Below, in pieces: positions 34,701 to 45,500 of a stretch of DNA of 64,000 nucleotides (its first letter is position 1; each line of letters starts with the position of its first letter). Below the pieces are notes generated by a model. That model saw only the letters and a program-made list of their open reading frames with translations. It had not been told where the DNA came from and ran no database searches. The translations under genes were made by a program, and so were the position numbers. The stretch is from Chrysaora quinquecirrha (Eukaryota > Cnidaria > Scyphozoa > Semaeostomeae > Pelagiidae): contig JACTAT010000052.1 in assembly GCA_014526335.1 (NCBI GenBank), forward strand, positions 372,001 through 436,000. The letters are read 5' to 3'.

Positions 34701-37391
34701 GGAGAATGCTGAGAGTGAGCTGGACGGAGAGACGTACAAATCAGAGCATCCTAGACACTTTAGGTGTGAAGCGGGAGCTGCTAGCTGTTGTCAAGAAGAG
34801 GAAGTTAACCTACTTTGGGCACATCTGTCGCCTTCCAGAGCAACAGCTGGCCAGGCAGGTGTTGTTCAACAATCCACAAGGTAGAGGGCGCAGAGGCCGC
34901 CCCCGAACTCAATATTTTGACAATATCAAAACATGGCTCGGTGACCATACTTTGGTTGAGGCAGCAGACAGTGCACAAGATCGAGTGAAGTGGAAAGAGA
35001 GAGTTAAAGAAGCAACTGGCGGCGGCGGCCTAGCATCTTCTTAGATGGGTGCCGTTCTTGATGATGTATAGAACATATACGGGCCTATCAGGCCTATATA
35101 CAGGACAATAAGCGAAGTGATGAAAAAGCAACTCGAGGCGACAGAAATGTGGTTTTTACGGAGGATGATGAAGATCTCCTATGGATGAAGAAGGTTACGA
35201 ATGAAGATATATTGAGAAGAGCTAAGGGTTGAAGACAACTAATAAAACATATACTGCAGAGACAATGTAGTTTCTTAGGACATGTACTAAGGATAAAATA
35301 CAGAGTATCAAGTGGTGACTGGTAAAGTAGATGGTCAAAGGGACAGAGGAAGGCAGGGAGGGATATTTCTTGGTTGGATAAGCAAATGTTTAGACACAGG
35401 AAGCGTGGACATTATTCGACTGGTAGAAAACAAAACATTGTACAATGCTGTGACGGCCAATGTCGGAATCCAATAAGGCACCACAAAATGAGGACAAGCC
35501 TACGAGGACAAGCCTATTCGTAACTACTCTGGATATTTATATCATAATAATTGCTTTGCTTTCTTTCTGATGTTTTATACTCTGATGAGTATTAGAGGAA
35601 AAACTGTATGTTTAAAGATGTTCCATCGCAATTTTATACATTTTTCATCCGGTTTTGCGTTGATTTTTAGGTGCTGGGACACAAGATCTGGAAAACAAAG
35701 TTCATTATGTCAGCTGAATGGTACGATTATTAGTTGAGATTGCAAGAGTACATTACAAGTTGACAATCAACATAATTTCTTCCCATATTTGATGTTACTA
35801 CATCAGAATTATTTCCTCTTTTATTTGAGGTGGAACGATGGAAAGTTTTACTGCAATGGACATTAGCTGTGATGGGAAATATCTTTGTGCTGGAACAGAG
35901 CAAATAGACGAAAAAGATGTTTATCTTTATGTATGGTATGTCATTTACTTCTTATTTACATCTTATTTTCTGGTTTAAATCATCTTGTTCTGCAAAATCT
36001 TAAGCATCTTCTTTCAAAACCAAATCTCTACTGCTTCATTCTTCTTCTACCTTCTATCTTCTTATATTATCTTATCTTATCTTAGCTTCTTCTTCTGTCT
36101 TTTTCTTCTATCTCCTATCTTCTTCTTCTATTTTCTTCTTGTCTTCTTCTATCCTTCTCTATCTTTGTCTATCTTCTTCCATCTTCTATCTTCTTCATAT
36201 GTCTTCGTTTCTAATGCTTTCTTCTTCTATCTTCTTTTTCTATCTTCTTCTTCTGCTTCTTTTATCTTCTTCTATCTTCTTCTTCTTCTATCTTCTTCTC
36301 TACTGTCTTCTTCTTTTTCTATTTTCTTCTTCTATCTTCCTCTTCTATCTTCTACATCTGTCTTCTTCTCTAATGCCTTCTTCTTCTATCTTCTATCTTG
36401 TTCTTCTGTCTTTTTCTTCTATTTTCTTCATCTGTCTTCTTCTCTAATGCCTTCTACTTCTTCTATCTTCTATTTTCTTCTTCTGTCTTCTTCTCCAATC
36501 TTCTTCATCTTTCTTCTTCTCTCTAATGCCTTCTTCTTCTTCTATCTTCGATCTTCTTCTATCTTTTTCTTCTATCTTCTTCTTCTGTCTTTTTCTTCTA
36601 TCTTCTTCATCTGTCTTCTTCTCTAATGCCTTCTTCTATCTTCTATCTTCTTCTTCTATCTTCTTCTCTACTGTCTTCTTCTTTTATCTTCTTCTACCTA
36701 AGTATACTGTTGATTTAGTAATTTTTGTACAATTTAGGAGCATCAAAGACTTTCCTGATGTGAAACGTTTTGCAAAAAATGAAGATTTGCACTCCGATGA
36801 TATCACAGTGGTGAGAATGTTTAAACTTTCACTTTAAAATTGTTTTATTTTTATACAATGACTGTAATAAAAACCTAGATTGTCAAAGTGCTGGCAAGTT
36901 CGATATATAATCAAAAATATAGTGCATGAAAAGCACTGGTGAAGGGATTAAGAGAGTAAAGCTTGTTAAAACAGCTATAGAGAATAAAGCTGATGAAAAC
37001 CACTCCGAATTTGAAGTGTTTCGTATCAGATAGTTCTGTCATTATGTAAAGACCAGTTCCTTTCCGATATGAAAACCAAGATGCTTTGAAAGCTATCCGG
37101 TACAGTGTAAACTGACCCAACTATTTGATTGTGAAATGGATTCTGAAAGTTTTTGCCAACTATTTGATTCTTAAATGGTTTCTTTCGCAGTTCTAACGAT
37201 AGGGCCTCATATCAATGCGAAATACCTACAACGTTCATGGCAATTTTCTATCATATTAAAGCAAAACTTTTTCGTTTTCATTTAACAACTTGAAAACAGC
37301 CAAGACGACGTTTGTCCACAGTCACTTTTGCAATATTTTTCAGGTGAAGTTCCATCCAACACGACCGGAAATTATGGCCACTGGATCAACT
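31771..37391 (+). CDS. WDR89: WDR89-like WD-repeat protein, exons 1-8 (5' part)
   Basis: Eight exons with GT-AG borders and matching phases: 31771-31874, 32121-32149, 33061-33120, 34199-34283, 35671-35720, 35830-35935, 36738-36810, 37344-37391. Joined, they give 185 codons collinear with vertebrate WDR89. The order is an N-terminal LVAVA strand, a first blade (GHTSTITGLAFSPEKP, LDSTVRCWDTRSGK), a second (FTAMDISCDGKYLCAGTE, VYLYVWSI) and the start of a third (SDDITVVKFHPTRPEIMATG). WDR89 is a predicted beta-propeller scaffold; I know of no settled molecular role. The start is the only in-frame ATG and lies just after a CpG-rich NRF1-type site. Exon 6 uses a weak acceptor (ATTTGAG). The exon that should complete blade 3 after ATGST is not found before the LINE. 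Confidence 0.9.
33290..34115 (+). repeat. TTC-rich pyrimidine array in WDR89-like intron 3
   Basis: About 825 bp of TTCTTCTATCTTC-type repeats, almost purely C and T on the plus strand. It ends about 85 bp before the exon at 34199. Long Ser/Phe/Leu frames across it are artefacts. Confidence 0.95.
34600..35045 (+). pseudogene. Non-LTR retrotransposon C-terminal relic 1 (intron 4)
   Basis: An open frame of about 144 codons carries the segment found after the reverse transcriptase domain of many non-LTR retrotransposons. Key strings are LSYGAEAWTLKKADEKRIEA, FYRRMLRVSWTERRTN, KRKLTYFGHICRLPE and GRRGRPRTQYFDNIKTWL. No RT catalytic core, endonuclease or ORF1 is attached, so it is a 5'-truncated copy in the sense orientation of the host gene. 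Confidence 0.8.
35095..35480 (+). pseudogene. Non-LTR retrotransposon C-terminal relic 2 (intron 4)
   Basis: A second, more decayed copy of the same kind of C-terminal segment, directly after relic 1. It is readable only with stops and shifts: QLEATEMWFLRRMMKIS near 35130, a SFLGHVLR-like string near 35270, and KVDGQRDRGRQ near 35330. The wording differs from relic 1, so it comes from another element lineage. Confidence 0.65.
36030..36705 (+). repeat. TTC-rich pyrimidine array in WDR89-like intron 6
   Basis: About 675 bp of TTCTTCTATCTTC and TCTTCTCTAATGCCTTC units. It ends about 33 bp before the exon at 36738. It is similar in kind to the array in intron 3, with an added unit type (TCTAATGCC). 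Confidence 0.95.
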
Positions 37392-37609
37392 GTGAGTATA
37401 GAAATTATATGTTCAAAATACACTCAATTTTTGTAGGAAACCTCTTATAAGACACTGCCCAGCCCTTTTCGTGAAAATTGAGAAAATCTTCTTGAATGAA
37501 CAATTAGATGAACTAAAACCTAAGCAACTTTGTCCATTTCGCAACTCCATAATTAGTACTTTTTGTGGTTTTTAAATAGTGATAAACAATTGATACTTCT
37601 TGTTATGAT

Positions 37610-37757
37610 ACCCATTATTTTTGGAATACCGGAAAAGCGGGACCCGGGACCTAAGGTGGGACCCTAGGTGGGACCTTTGAGGTGGGACCCTGGACCCTAG
37701 GTGGGACCTTTGAGGTGGGACCCTAGGTGACCGCTTTTCCGTTATGCCATTATTTTC
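37610..37757. mobile_element. Small inverted-repeat element with GGTGGGACC repeats
   Basis: GGAAAAGCGG at 37631-37640 and CCGCTTTTCC at 37731-37740 form inverted ends around tandem GGTGGGACC(T/C)T units. It lies in intron 8 just upstream of the LINE. Short MITE or minisatellite nature is inferred. Confidence 0.6.
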
Positions 37758-37964
37758 TTGACTCTTTTTACACAAAGATGATGCATTAGGCTATCCTCGA
37801 ATAGTTTCAGTAAATGATTTCTTGAACATTCTTATCAAATTCAAGAAGATAATTGTTTACACTGTCGTGAGAAGTAAAGATACAGGCTTCAAGAAGAGGA
37901 GGAGAGGTTAATTAAAATAAATTTTGATAATATTCGCGGTCATTCTTAGGCCCACTCGTACAAA

Positions 37965-39556
37965 ATGCGTCGTACGCCATCCAAGCATAAGAAAGTAAAA
38001 AGAAACGCGATTGATAAGCCCTGGAAAGTTTCAAAATTTACCCAAGTGGTGGTAGTATCTCTCTTAAATCAAAAGAAGAATTACTCGAATGGGTTTTTGC
38101 ATGTAATATTCGCTATTTCGATCATTTCGCAACTGACCCTTCATTTGATCAAACCAACCTCGTGCTCTGGGAAGACGAGAAAGGGGATTCCCCCGCAGAA
38201 ACGAAAGATGGTCAGTTTGACATCGCGAAGATGAAACAGCTTAGGCTGGAAATTTACTATCATTTAGAAGGTAATCAGTATCGCAAAATTATTTCTATAA
38301 CTTTTCACCTAATTGGAAAGAAAAATTCTGTGGTTATCTCAGGGTATGGGGCGCACGATTGGATAGAGTTTGAGTTTCCTGTTATCAAAGACCTCATGGA
38401 AATGAAAAAGAAAGGTGCAACCTACAAAAAAATCTTTGATAAATCGCAGAAAGAATCTTTCGCGAACAAACTAATCAACGATCCAAAGAATAAAGGGAAA
38501 CTATTAAGAATTGACCTTGAATCACAGGAAAGATGTATCTCCGAACCCGAAGTTGCTTCTGTTTACACTGATGATAACATGACTAGAAATGACAGCTACA
38601 CTATCCCTGAAAATAGCAGTGTACGCGGGGGCGACTCTGTTGTAGATGAAACAGTAGACGAGGTTGACCAGGCTACTCAAGAAGCAGATCCACTAACAGA
38701 TGAACCACCCGTAGATACAAATCAACTGCTATTAGAAATCAAGCACCTAAAGCAAGAGAATAAATTCCTGCTTCACGCAAAAAATAATCTCCAGTGTCAA
38801 GTGGACAACCTTACTGCCAGATTTCTTCAGCAAGAAGACTCGATCAATTTATTAGAGCAAAAATTAGCTAGAATGGATAAAGATAACCAAGATTTAAATG
38901 GAAAAGCATGGAAAGGAAGAAATATTGCCCCTTCACCAACAACAAACAAAACCGAAAATAAAACATTTGTAAACCAAAACCGAGAAGAAAGCCCCAATAG
39001 AAACATGAGTAATTGGGAAAATGTGTGTAAAAATTTTAACAAAGGGAACTGCACGAGACCTAACTGTAAATACGAACACAAACTGGTCAGAAAGTGCAAG
39101 TTTTACAACAGGCCTACTGGATGCTTGAAAGGCAAAGACTGTCAATTTCTGCATGTCAAGATAAGACCCACCAATCAAATGAATCGAGCAACTGAGTATG
39201 TAAATTCAGATCAAAGAGGTGGGACACAGTTTCAACAACAGCCTCAACAACAGCAGAATGTTCAAGACACATTGAAATATGAATCACAGCTAAATTCTTT
39301 TTTAGAGGGATTGAGCAAGAACGTAGACAAATTATTACATGCCTCAGCGAACCAGATACACATCAATCCATATCAAATTCCAACAGCCCAAACATACCAA
39401 CAACAACCAACACAAGAATCTTCTCTGATCTACAATCCAACCACTGCTCAAACCTTTTCACCATGGCAGCAGCACCAATACTTGGCTCAACAGCCAGGAC
39501 AGGTGAACCGAAACCAATGGCAATACCAACAAGTCGGATACCCCGTTCTGAACTGA
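37965..39556 (+). pseudogene. LINE ORF1, coiled coil plus two CCCH zinc fingers, one frameshift
   Basis: Starts at 37965 (MRRTPSKHKKVKRN). A one-base shift around 38045-38055 moves the frame to one reading SGGSISLKSKEELLEW and onward to LVLWEDEKGD. That frame then runs unbroken to a stop at 39556. In the 464-codon downstream part, a Leu-rich heptad region at about residues 188-240 suggests a coiled coil. Two CCCH fingers follow at about 288-331 (C-x7-C-x4-C-x3-H and C-x8-C-x5-C-x3-H). A Gln-rich tail ends the frame. Such ORF1 proteins bind nucleic acid in the retrotransposition particle. Overlap with ORF2 is about 94 nt. Confidence 0.8.
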
Positions 39557-42479
39557 TTCAACATAACAAAACAATCCAGCGGAAAAATGAAGTGCACAAA
39601 AACATTGTAAATAATCCTCTGAGAAAAACACTCTTACAGTGTTGCTATACAAATGCAGATAGTCTCTTAAACAAGAAAGGCGAACTTGAATCCAGACTGC
39701 TTGCTAATACAATTGATTTATGTGGAATAACGGAGGTATTATCTAAAAGAAATAGTATGCCAAACTTGAAAACCAATGACATAAAGATAAATGGTTATAA
39801 CGTTTTTGTAACATTGATACAACCACTCGAAGAGGTGTAGCGCTCTACCTTCATGATAAAATTAAAGCAACAGAGCTACAATCAACTTGTTCTGACTCAT
39901 CAGTTGAATCGGTAGTCGTTGAGTTTCAACTAGAAAATAAAGAACTCGTTCTATGCGCTGTAATTTACAGAAGTCCAAATGATACCAATCACTCTGCTTT
40001 GCGAACCTACTTAAAGGAAATCACATCCAATGGAAAATATTGCCATGTTCTGCTAATGGGTGACTTTAACTATCCAGAAATTGATTGGATATCACATTAT
40101 ACCAATACAAGTGATAAGCACCCGGCGTTTCTCTTCCTAAATATGATAGACGACTGTTATTTATCGCAACACGTCGAGAATTCTACAAGATATAGGCAGA
40201 ATCAAAAGTCAAATTGTTTAGATCTCATCTTCACAGACAACGACTATTCCATCGAAAGAATTGCATACGAAGATCCACTTGGAGCTAGTGATCACTTAGT
40301 GTTAAACTTCAACTTTGTCCTTAAAAGCGAATTAATCCAGAATGAAGGAGAAGATTCAAAGCGTTATTCTTATGACAAAGGTGACTATGATAAGCTAAGG
40401 AAAATTCTGTCTCAAGTAAACTGGGATAGGGAATTTCTAGGTAAAGATACAGAACAGATGCTACTAATCCTGCAATCCAGACTAACGGACGCGATTGATG
40501 TCTGTGTACCCAAACAAATGAACATGCGCGGTAATAGTACAAACAGACAGCCACTATGGATGAATAAAACCATATTAAGGAGTATAAAGAAAAAACACAA
40601 CGCCTACAAAAGGTGGATGTTAACAAGTAAAGGCAAAGATTATGAAAGATATAAGAATATAAGAAATGCAACTAAAAGCAAAATCCGAAGCCAAATTCAG
40701 AAATTTGAGACAGACCTTGCCAAAATTCTAAAAATAATTGCAAAAGCTTTTGGCGTTATGTAAATTCAAAATTGAAGACAAAGACGAAGGTTCCTGATCT
40801 TAAAATCGATAACACCAAAACTACAAATTCAGAACAGGAAAAGGCAGACTTGTTAAATGCATTCTTTCAGTCCGTGTTTTGTAAAGAAGATACGCCTGCA
40901 ACGTCGAAAACAAACAAAGAACGGCAATTTGATGGCTTGTCGTTTACTAACATTCAATTTACTGAGGAAAAAGTTCATACATTACTAAGAGAATTAAATA
41001 CATCGAAAACAGCCGGGCCAGATGAAATACATCCTAGAGTCCTTAAAGAGTTATCAGATAAGGTTGCATATCCTATCCATTTAATATTTCAATCCAGTTT
41101 TTCTTGTGGTCATGTCCCAGAAATGTGGAAGCTTGCAAACGTTTCTCCAGTTTATAAAAAGGAGCGAAGGACGAAAAGGAAAATTATAGACCTATCAGTT
41201 TGACTTCAGTAATTTGTAGGATTATGGAAAAATAATCAAAGAACAAATTGTAGATTATCTAACTTTCAACAACTTATTTTCGCCGGATCAGTATGGGTTT
41301 CGGCATCAAAGATCGTGCCTACAACAACTACTTGAAGCGTTAGAAGATTGGACCGCTTACCTTGATAACGGAGATCATGTGGATATTATCTATTTCGACT
41401 TCGCTAAAGCGTTTGATTCGGTACCACACAAACGATTATTAAACAAGTTAAGACTTTATGGTATCAGTGGTAATCTCTATGATTGGATTGGGAGCTTTTT
41501 AGAAAATCGGAAGCAGAGAGTTGTTTTAAACGGATGCAAATCTGATTGGGTGACAGTAACCAGTGGAGTCCCCAGGGCAGTGTACTTGGACCTTTACTAT
41601 TTCTGTTATTTGTCAACGACCTGACCAGTCATATCGAGTTCTGCAAGGTTAAAATGTTTGCAGATGATATTAAATTGTATGCAAAGGAAAAGGAAACCAT
41701 TCCAAAATTCAGAGGGACATAACAAAAATCTGTGACTGGTCGAAAACGCAGCAGCTACCTATAAACCCGCAAAATGTAAATTTTACGACTTGGAAATTGC
41801 AACGACAGTTTTCAAAGATATACCTTAACAATTAATAATGGTACCCCAGTAGAGATCTCGAAAGTTGAAGAAATGAAAGACCTTGGTGTCATCATTGACA
41901 GTAAATTAAAATTCGATAAACATATCTCTGAAATATGCAGGAAAGCACAAGGTGTACTAGCATCAATTAAGAGAACAATGACGTTTATGGACACAGAAGT
42001 TTTATCAATCTTTATAAAAGTCTTGTTAGACCACTACTCGAATCATCCGTTCCTGTATGGAATCCCTATCTCAAAAAGCATGAAAAACAACTTGAATCTA
42101 TACAAAGACGAGCAACAAAACTAGTACGTAGCATCAGCCATCTGTCATATAATGAGAGACTACGAATTTTAAAATTGCCAACTCTGCTTTACAGAAGGAG
42201 ACGAGGGATATGATAACAACATTTAAATTATTTCATGGTCTTATTGATACTGAGAGCTCTAGATTTTCAAGATAAACAATAATAGAACAAGAGGACACGA
42301 ATTCAAAATAGTCGTAAACAAGTCAAGGCTGGACATAAGAAAACACTTTTCTCACAGAGAGTCATCAATGAATGGAATTCATTGAAAAAGAAATAGTAAA
42401 TGCTGATAATGTACTGAATTTTGAAAAACTATATGACAGTTTCCGTCGCGATGAAAAATATAACTTTTGTACTAACTGA
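39463..42479 (+). pseudogene. LINE ORF2, endonuclease and reverse transcriptase, several frameshifts
   Basis: The endonuclease part keeps its landmark residues: CCYTNADSLLNKK with the Asn, DLCGITE with the Glu, LLMGDFNYPEIDW, and GASDHLVLNF with the SDH triad. RT motifs follow: TAGPDEIHPRVLKE, WKLANVSPVYKK, NYRPISLTS, FSPDQYGFRHQ, YFDFAKAFDSVPHKRL (motif A), TSGVP (motif B, broken by a one-base loss) and MFADDIKLYA (motif C, FADD). Frame breaks fall near 39815, 40735, 41165, 41225, 41575 and after 41700. The C-terminal segment ends DEKYNFCTN before TGA at 42477-42479. Confidence 0.85.
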
Positions 42480-42569
42480 TTAATTTAAATGCTTAAACTC
42501 AGGGTTTTATAGGCGTTAGCCTTTTAGCCCTTAATTACATTTATATATATTATATTATTACTGTATCAG

Positions 42570-45500
42570 AGCAATATTGGCTATTTTGGACCATCATACG
42601 AATTCCTGTTCACAGTAACACATATTGAAACTGTGCAGTTTTGGGATTACTCTGAGGTAATTTTTTAGTTTCATTTATTAGAGCATCATTCACAGAGTTC
42701 TACAGCAACGTTGTCATCATGTTAAAAAACAAATATAGTGTTCACTTTGATTCTTTTCTTCTAGGGAGATCAGTTGGGTCAGCTAACAAATATTCGCGAG
42801 CAGGAAGGGGTAAGAAGAAAAATTTATCAAGTATTACTAGTAGTGTAGATTTGCTGTGAGAATACAATGAACCAGCCTCATTTCAATGCGCGCCAACTTT
42901 TCGGCGCGAGCCAGTCCAGAAAAAATGCCGTAATATTATGAGTCCCAGTTTGAGCGACCTCGGTTTGGTATTAGTCTCGGTCTGATGAGCGATAACTGGG
43001 ACTCAAGTAATAAGTCTACTAGTAGTGTAGTTTACTGTTGTCAATTCAGTGAAATTATAATTATCATTAGCCATTTTTCAACAAGTTTCATAGGACAACA
43101 GACCTGATTCGGGCCTGGACTGCATGATCAGAGACCCAACGACGTTTCCATTGAGCTATAGAGTCATACAGTCCAAGGTTCTCCTCCCGTTTAACTTATT
43201 GTGTTTCGACTATTTTAAGCCTTGTTCAGCACCATACATATTTGTACATACTGTTCATGAATGGTGAACACTAGGATAGATTTTTCCACAAGTGGCATAC
43301 CACAAAAGATGGGATTCGAACTTGGACTGCATGATTGACTATGTCTATGCTTCTATTCACTATCCTTTCATTCTGTCGAGTAGCTCTTGTTATTTCCAAT
43401 ACGTTTTCTTGTAGGATTCTTTCGTCAAAATTGATTATATTGCTGACCTCTTTTACGATGTCGCAAGTGCGAGGCTCTTCATGGTCGCTGGGACGTTCAG
43501 GTGGGTGAATCATTGTGAATTTTATTTTTAGGTTTTTTCTACGATGTTGTGTTTTTTAAGTAATGAACAAAACTTCATAAATCGTAGAATTTGCATATTC
43601 CAAAAGAATTAAAAAGTGAGCAGCTTTGCAAATCAGGCTTGGCAAATGATTTTCTTCTGAGATTAGTCTCTGGTAGAAGGATCTCAATTAAGAATTTAGG
43701 CCCTGGCCAAATGACCAAACATTGTTAATCATACATTTGTCGTTATTTCTGGTACAAGTAATGTTTGACAGTTTGGCCCAGGTGCAAAAAATTGCGTGCA
43801 GACCATGTTTTGCAAAACGCAGAAAATTTTTCAGAAACATTGTTTGAACATAAGCATGTTTGAACATAAGCATGTTTGAACATAAGCATAGTCGAACTGT
43901 TCTAATCCAATTGCGTTCGTTATATGACAATCCATTCATTCCAATCTTTTTTCATTCAGTGGAAAGATTGAGGTACTTCACGTAAGTTTGGATCACGTTG
44001 ATCATTTCCAATCATTGCATGGATGCCATTCATCGACTATACGGTGCATTCTGTACGACGACAAAGTACGTATTCACTTATTTTCTCCCATTTCTGTATG
44101 CGACTATAGATTTTATATCAGACGTTCTTCGTCCTCATATATCAGAGGCAACTTCTGAGGGCCTTAACCTTCTACTTCAACAGATTCTTCAGAGCTTTAA
44201 GCTGGATTTCCAGAGGATTTCCACTGGATCTGTTTTTCGGTCGGAACGGAACAGAACCGGGCACTAGAAATGGGAACAAGAACCGGGAAAAATTGATTTC
44301 CAGTTGATTTCTTCAAGAAAAGTGTACAGAACAAAACAATCGGATAACTGGAAATTTCAACAATTGTACTGAGCAATATTATACAACAACAACAACAACA
44401 GCAGCAACAACAAGAGCATTGGTCGAAGCATATTTAGTGGGTCTAAGTATGTCTAGTGAATCTAAGCTCTCATTTCTCCATCTAACTTTTGCATAAAAGT
44501 GCCAAGTTTAGAGTTGCCAGTCAATCACATCCTAAGTCTCTTTGCCAATGCTAATGTCATTCACATCACTCAACTGCAAAATCAACTTCGTCTCCTGGCC
44601 CAAGTTTCCTCGAATCTTAACCGTCCACTCCATTCGGGCCACGGTACAGGCCACAAAAATCTCCATTAAATACTTGCAATTTATATAATCAAGGAAATGC
44701 AAAGACGTGCATGGACAAGTGAAGACAAAATACCAGTTTTTGGCATCTATTGCACTCCTTCAAATCGATTCAGTGGTTTGGATCTAAAACCCCATACATT
44801 GTTATCTTGTTCTTTTTTCTTGCATATTACATAATTTGACTTTTCTTCGCATTTTTGTTTTTGCAGTCCAAGACACTATTGGCTGGTGGAGAGGACGGTA
44901 TGATATCGATGTGGACAGCGTGTTCTGCTGCAGGAAAAAAGGAGATGGCGTCAGAAGAAAAGGTAATGCTGTATTGATTCACGAGAAAGTTTGATAAAAT
45001 GGTGGTTACATGCTGGATTGAAGATTTGAAAAAGATCTTAACGGTTTCGCTGCCGAGTATCTTTTCTTAGAGTTAAGCACAAGCCAAACGATCAAACATT
45101 CTTTGTCAAACATTTGAGATTGGCGTGTCAACACAATGTTTGACCGTTTGCCCACGCCACAAAACATTTCTCGTCTAACATTTTTGCTTGGTACAAGCAT
45201 TAAATTTTGACGTTTTCAAAACAATGCTGAAGGGATTCTGCTTATCAAGGAATGTTTCGTGACGTGGCCAAACGGTCAAACATTGCTTGTAAAGCAAATC
45301 TTAAATGTTTGACAAACTCGTTTGGTCAGGGTCTTAGAGCAGCTTTTGAAGTTGAAAATGAAAGGTGAAATGATGTTTTTTTGCTGCAGTCACCCAGTCA
45401 CCTACCGTTCAGATCTTTTTCGAGTCTCCAGTCATTAGGATCTTCAGATGAAGTAGATTGACTAAAGTTTTGAAAGGAATGGTAAAATTTGCTTTTTTCA

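Larger units (their letters stand above)
37930..42555 (+). mobile_element. Two-ORF non-LTR retrotransposon (CR1/Jockey-like), decayed
   Basis: A nearly full-length LINE inserted in the sense orientation in the WDR89-like gene. ORF1 (37965-39556) encodes a coiled coil and two CCCH zinc fingers. ORF2 (39463-42479) encodes an apurinic-type endonuclease and a reverse transcriptase. A 3' tail of about 75 bp ends in TATATTATATTATTA-like sequence. There are at least six frame disruptions, so this copy is inactive. I could not define the 5' end or a target-site duplication. Clade placement rests on the RT wording only. Confidence 0.85.

Noticed and set aside
34610..35044. A host gene in WDR89-like intron 4
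   Set aside because: The wording is that of the post-RT segment of non-LTR retrotransposons, with no catalytic core attached.
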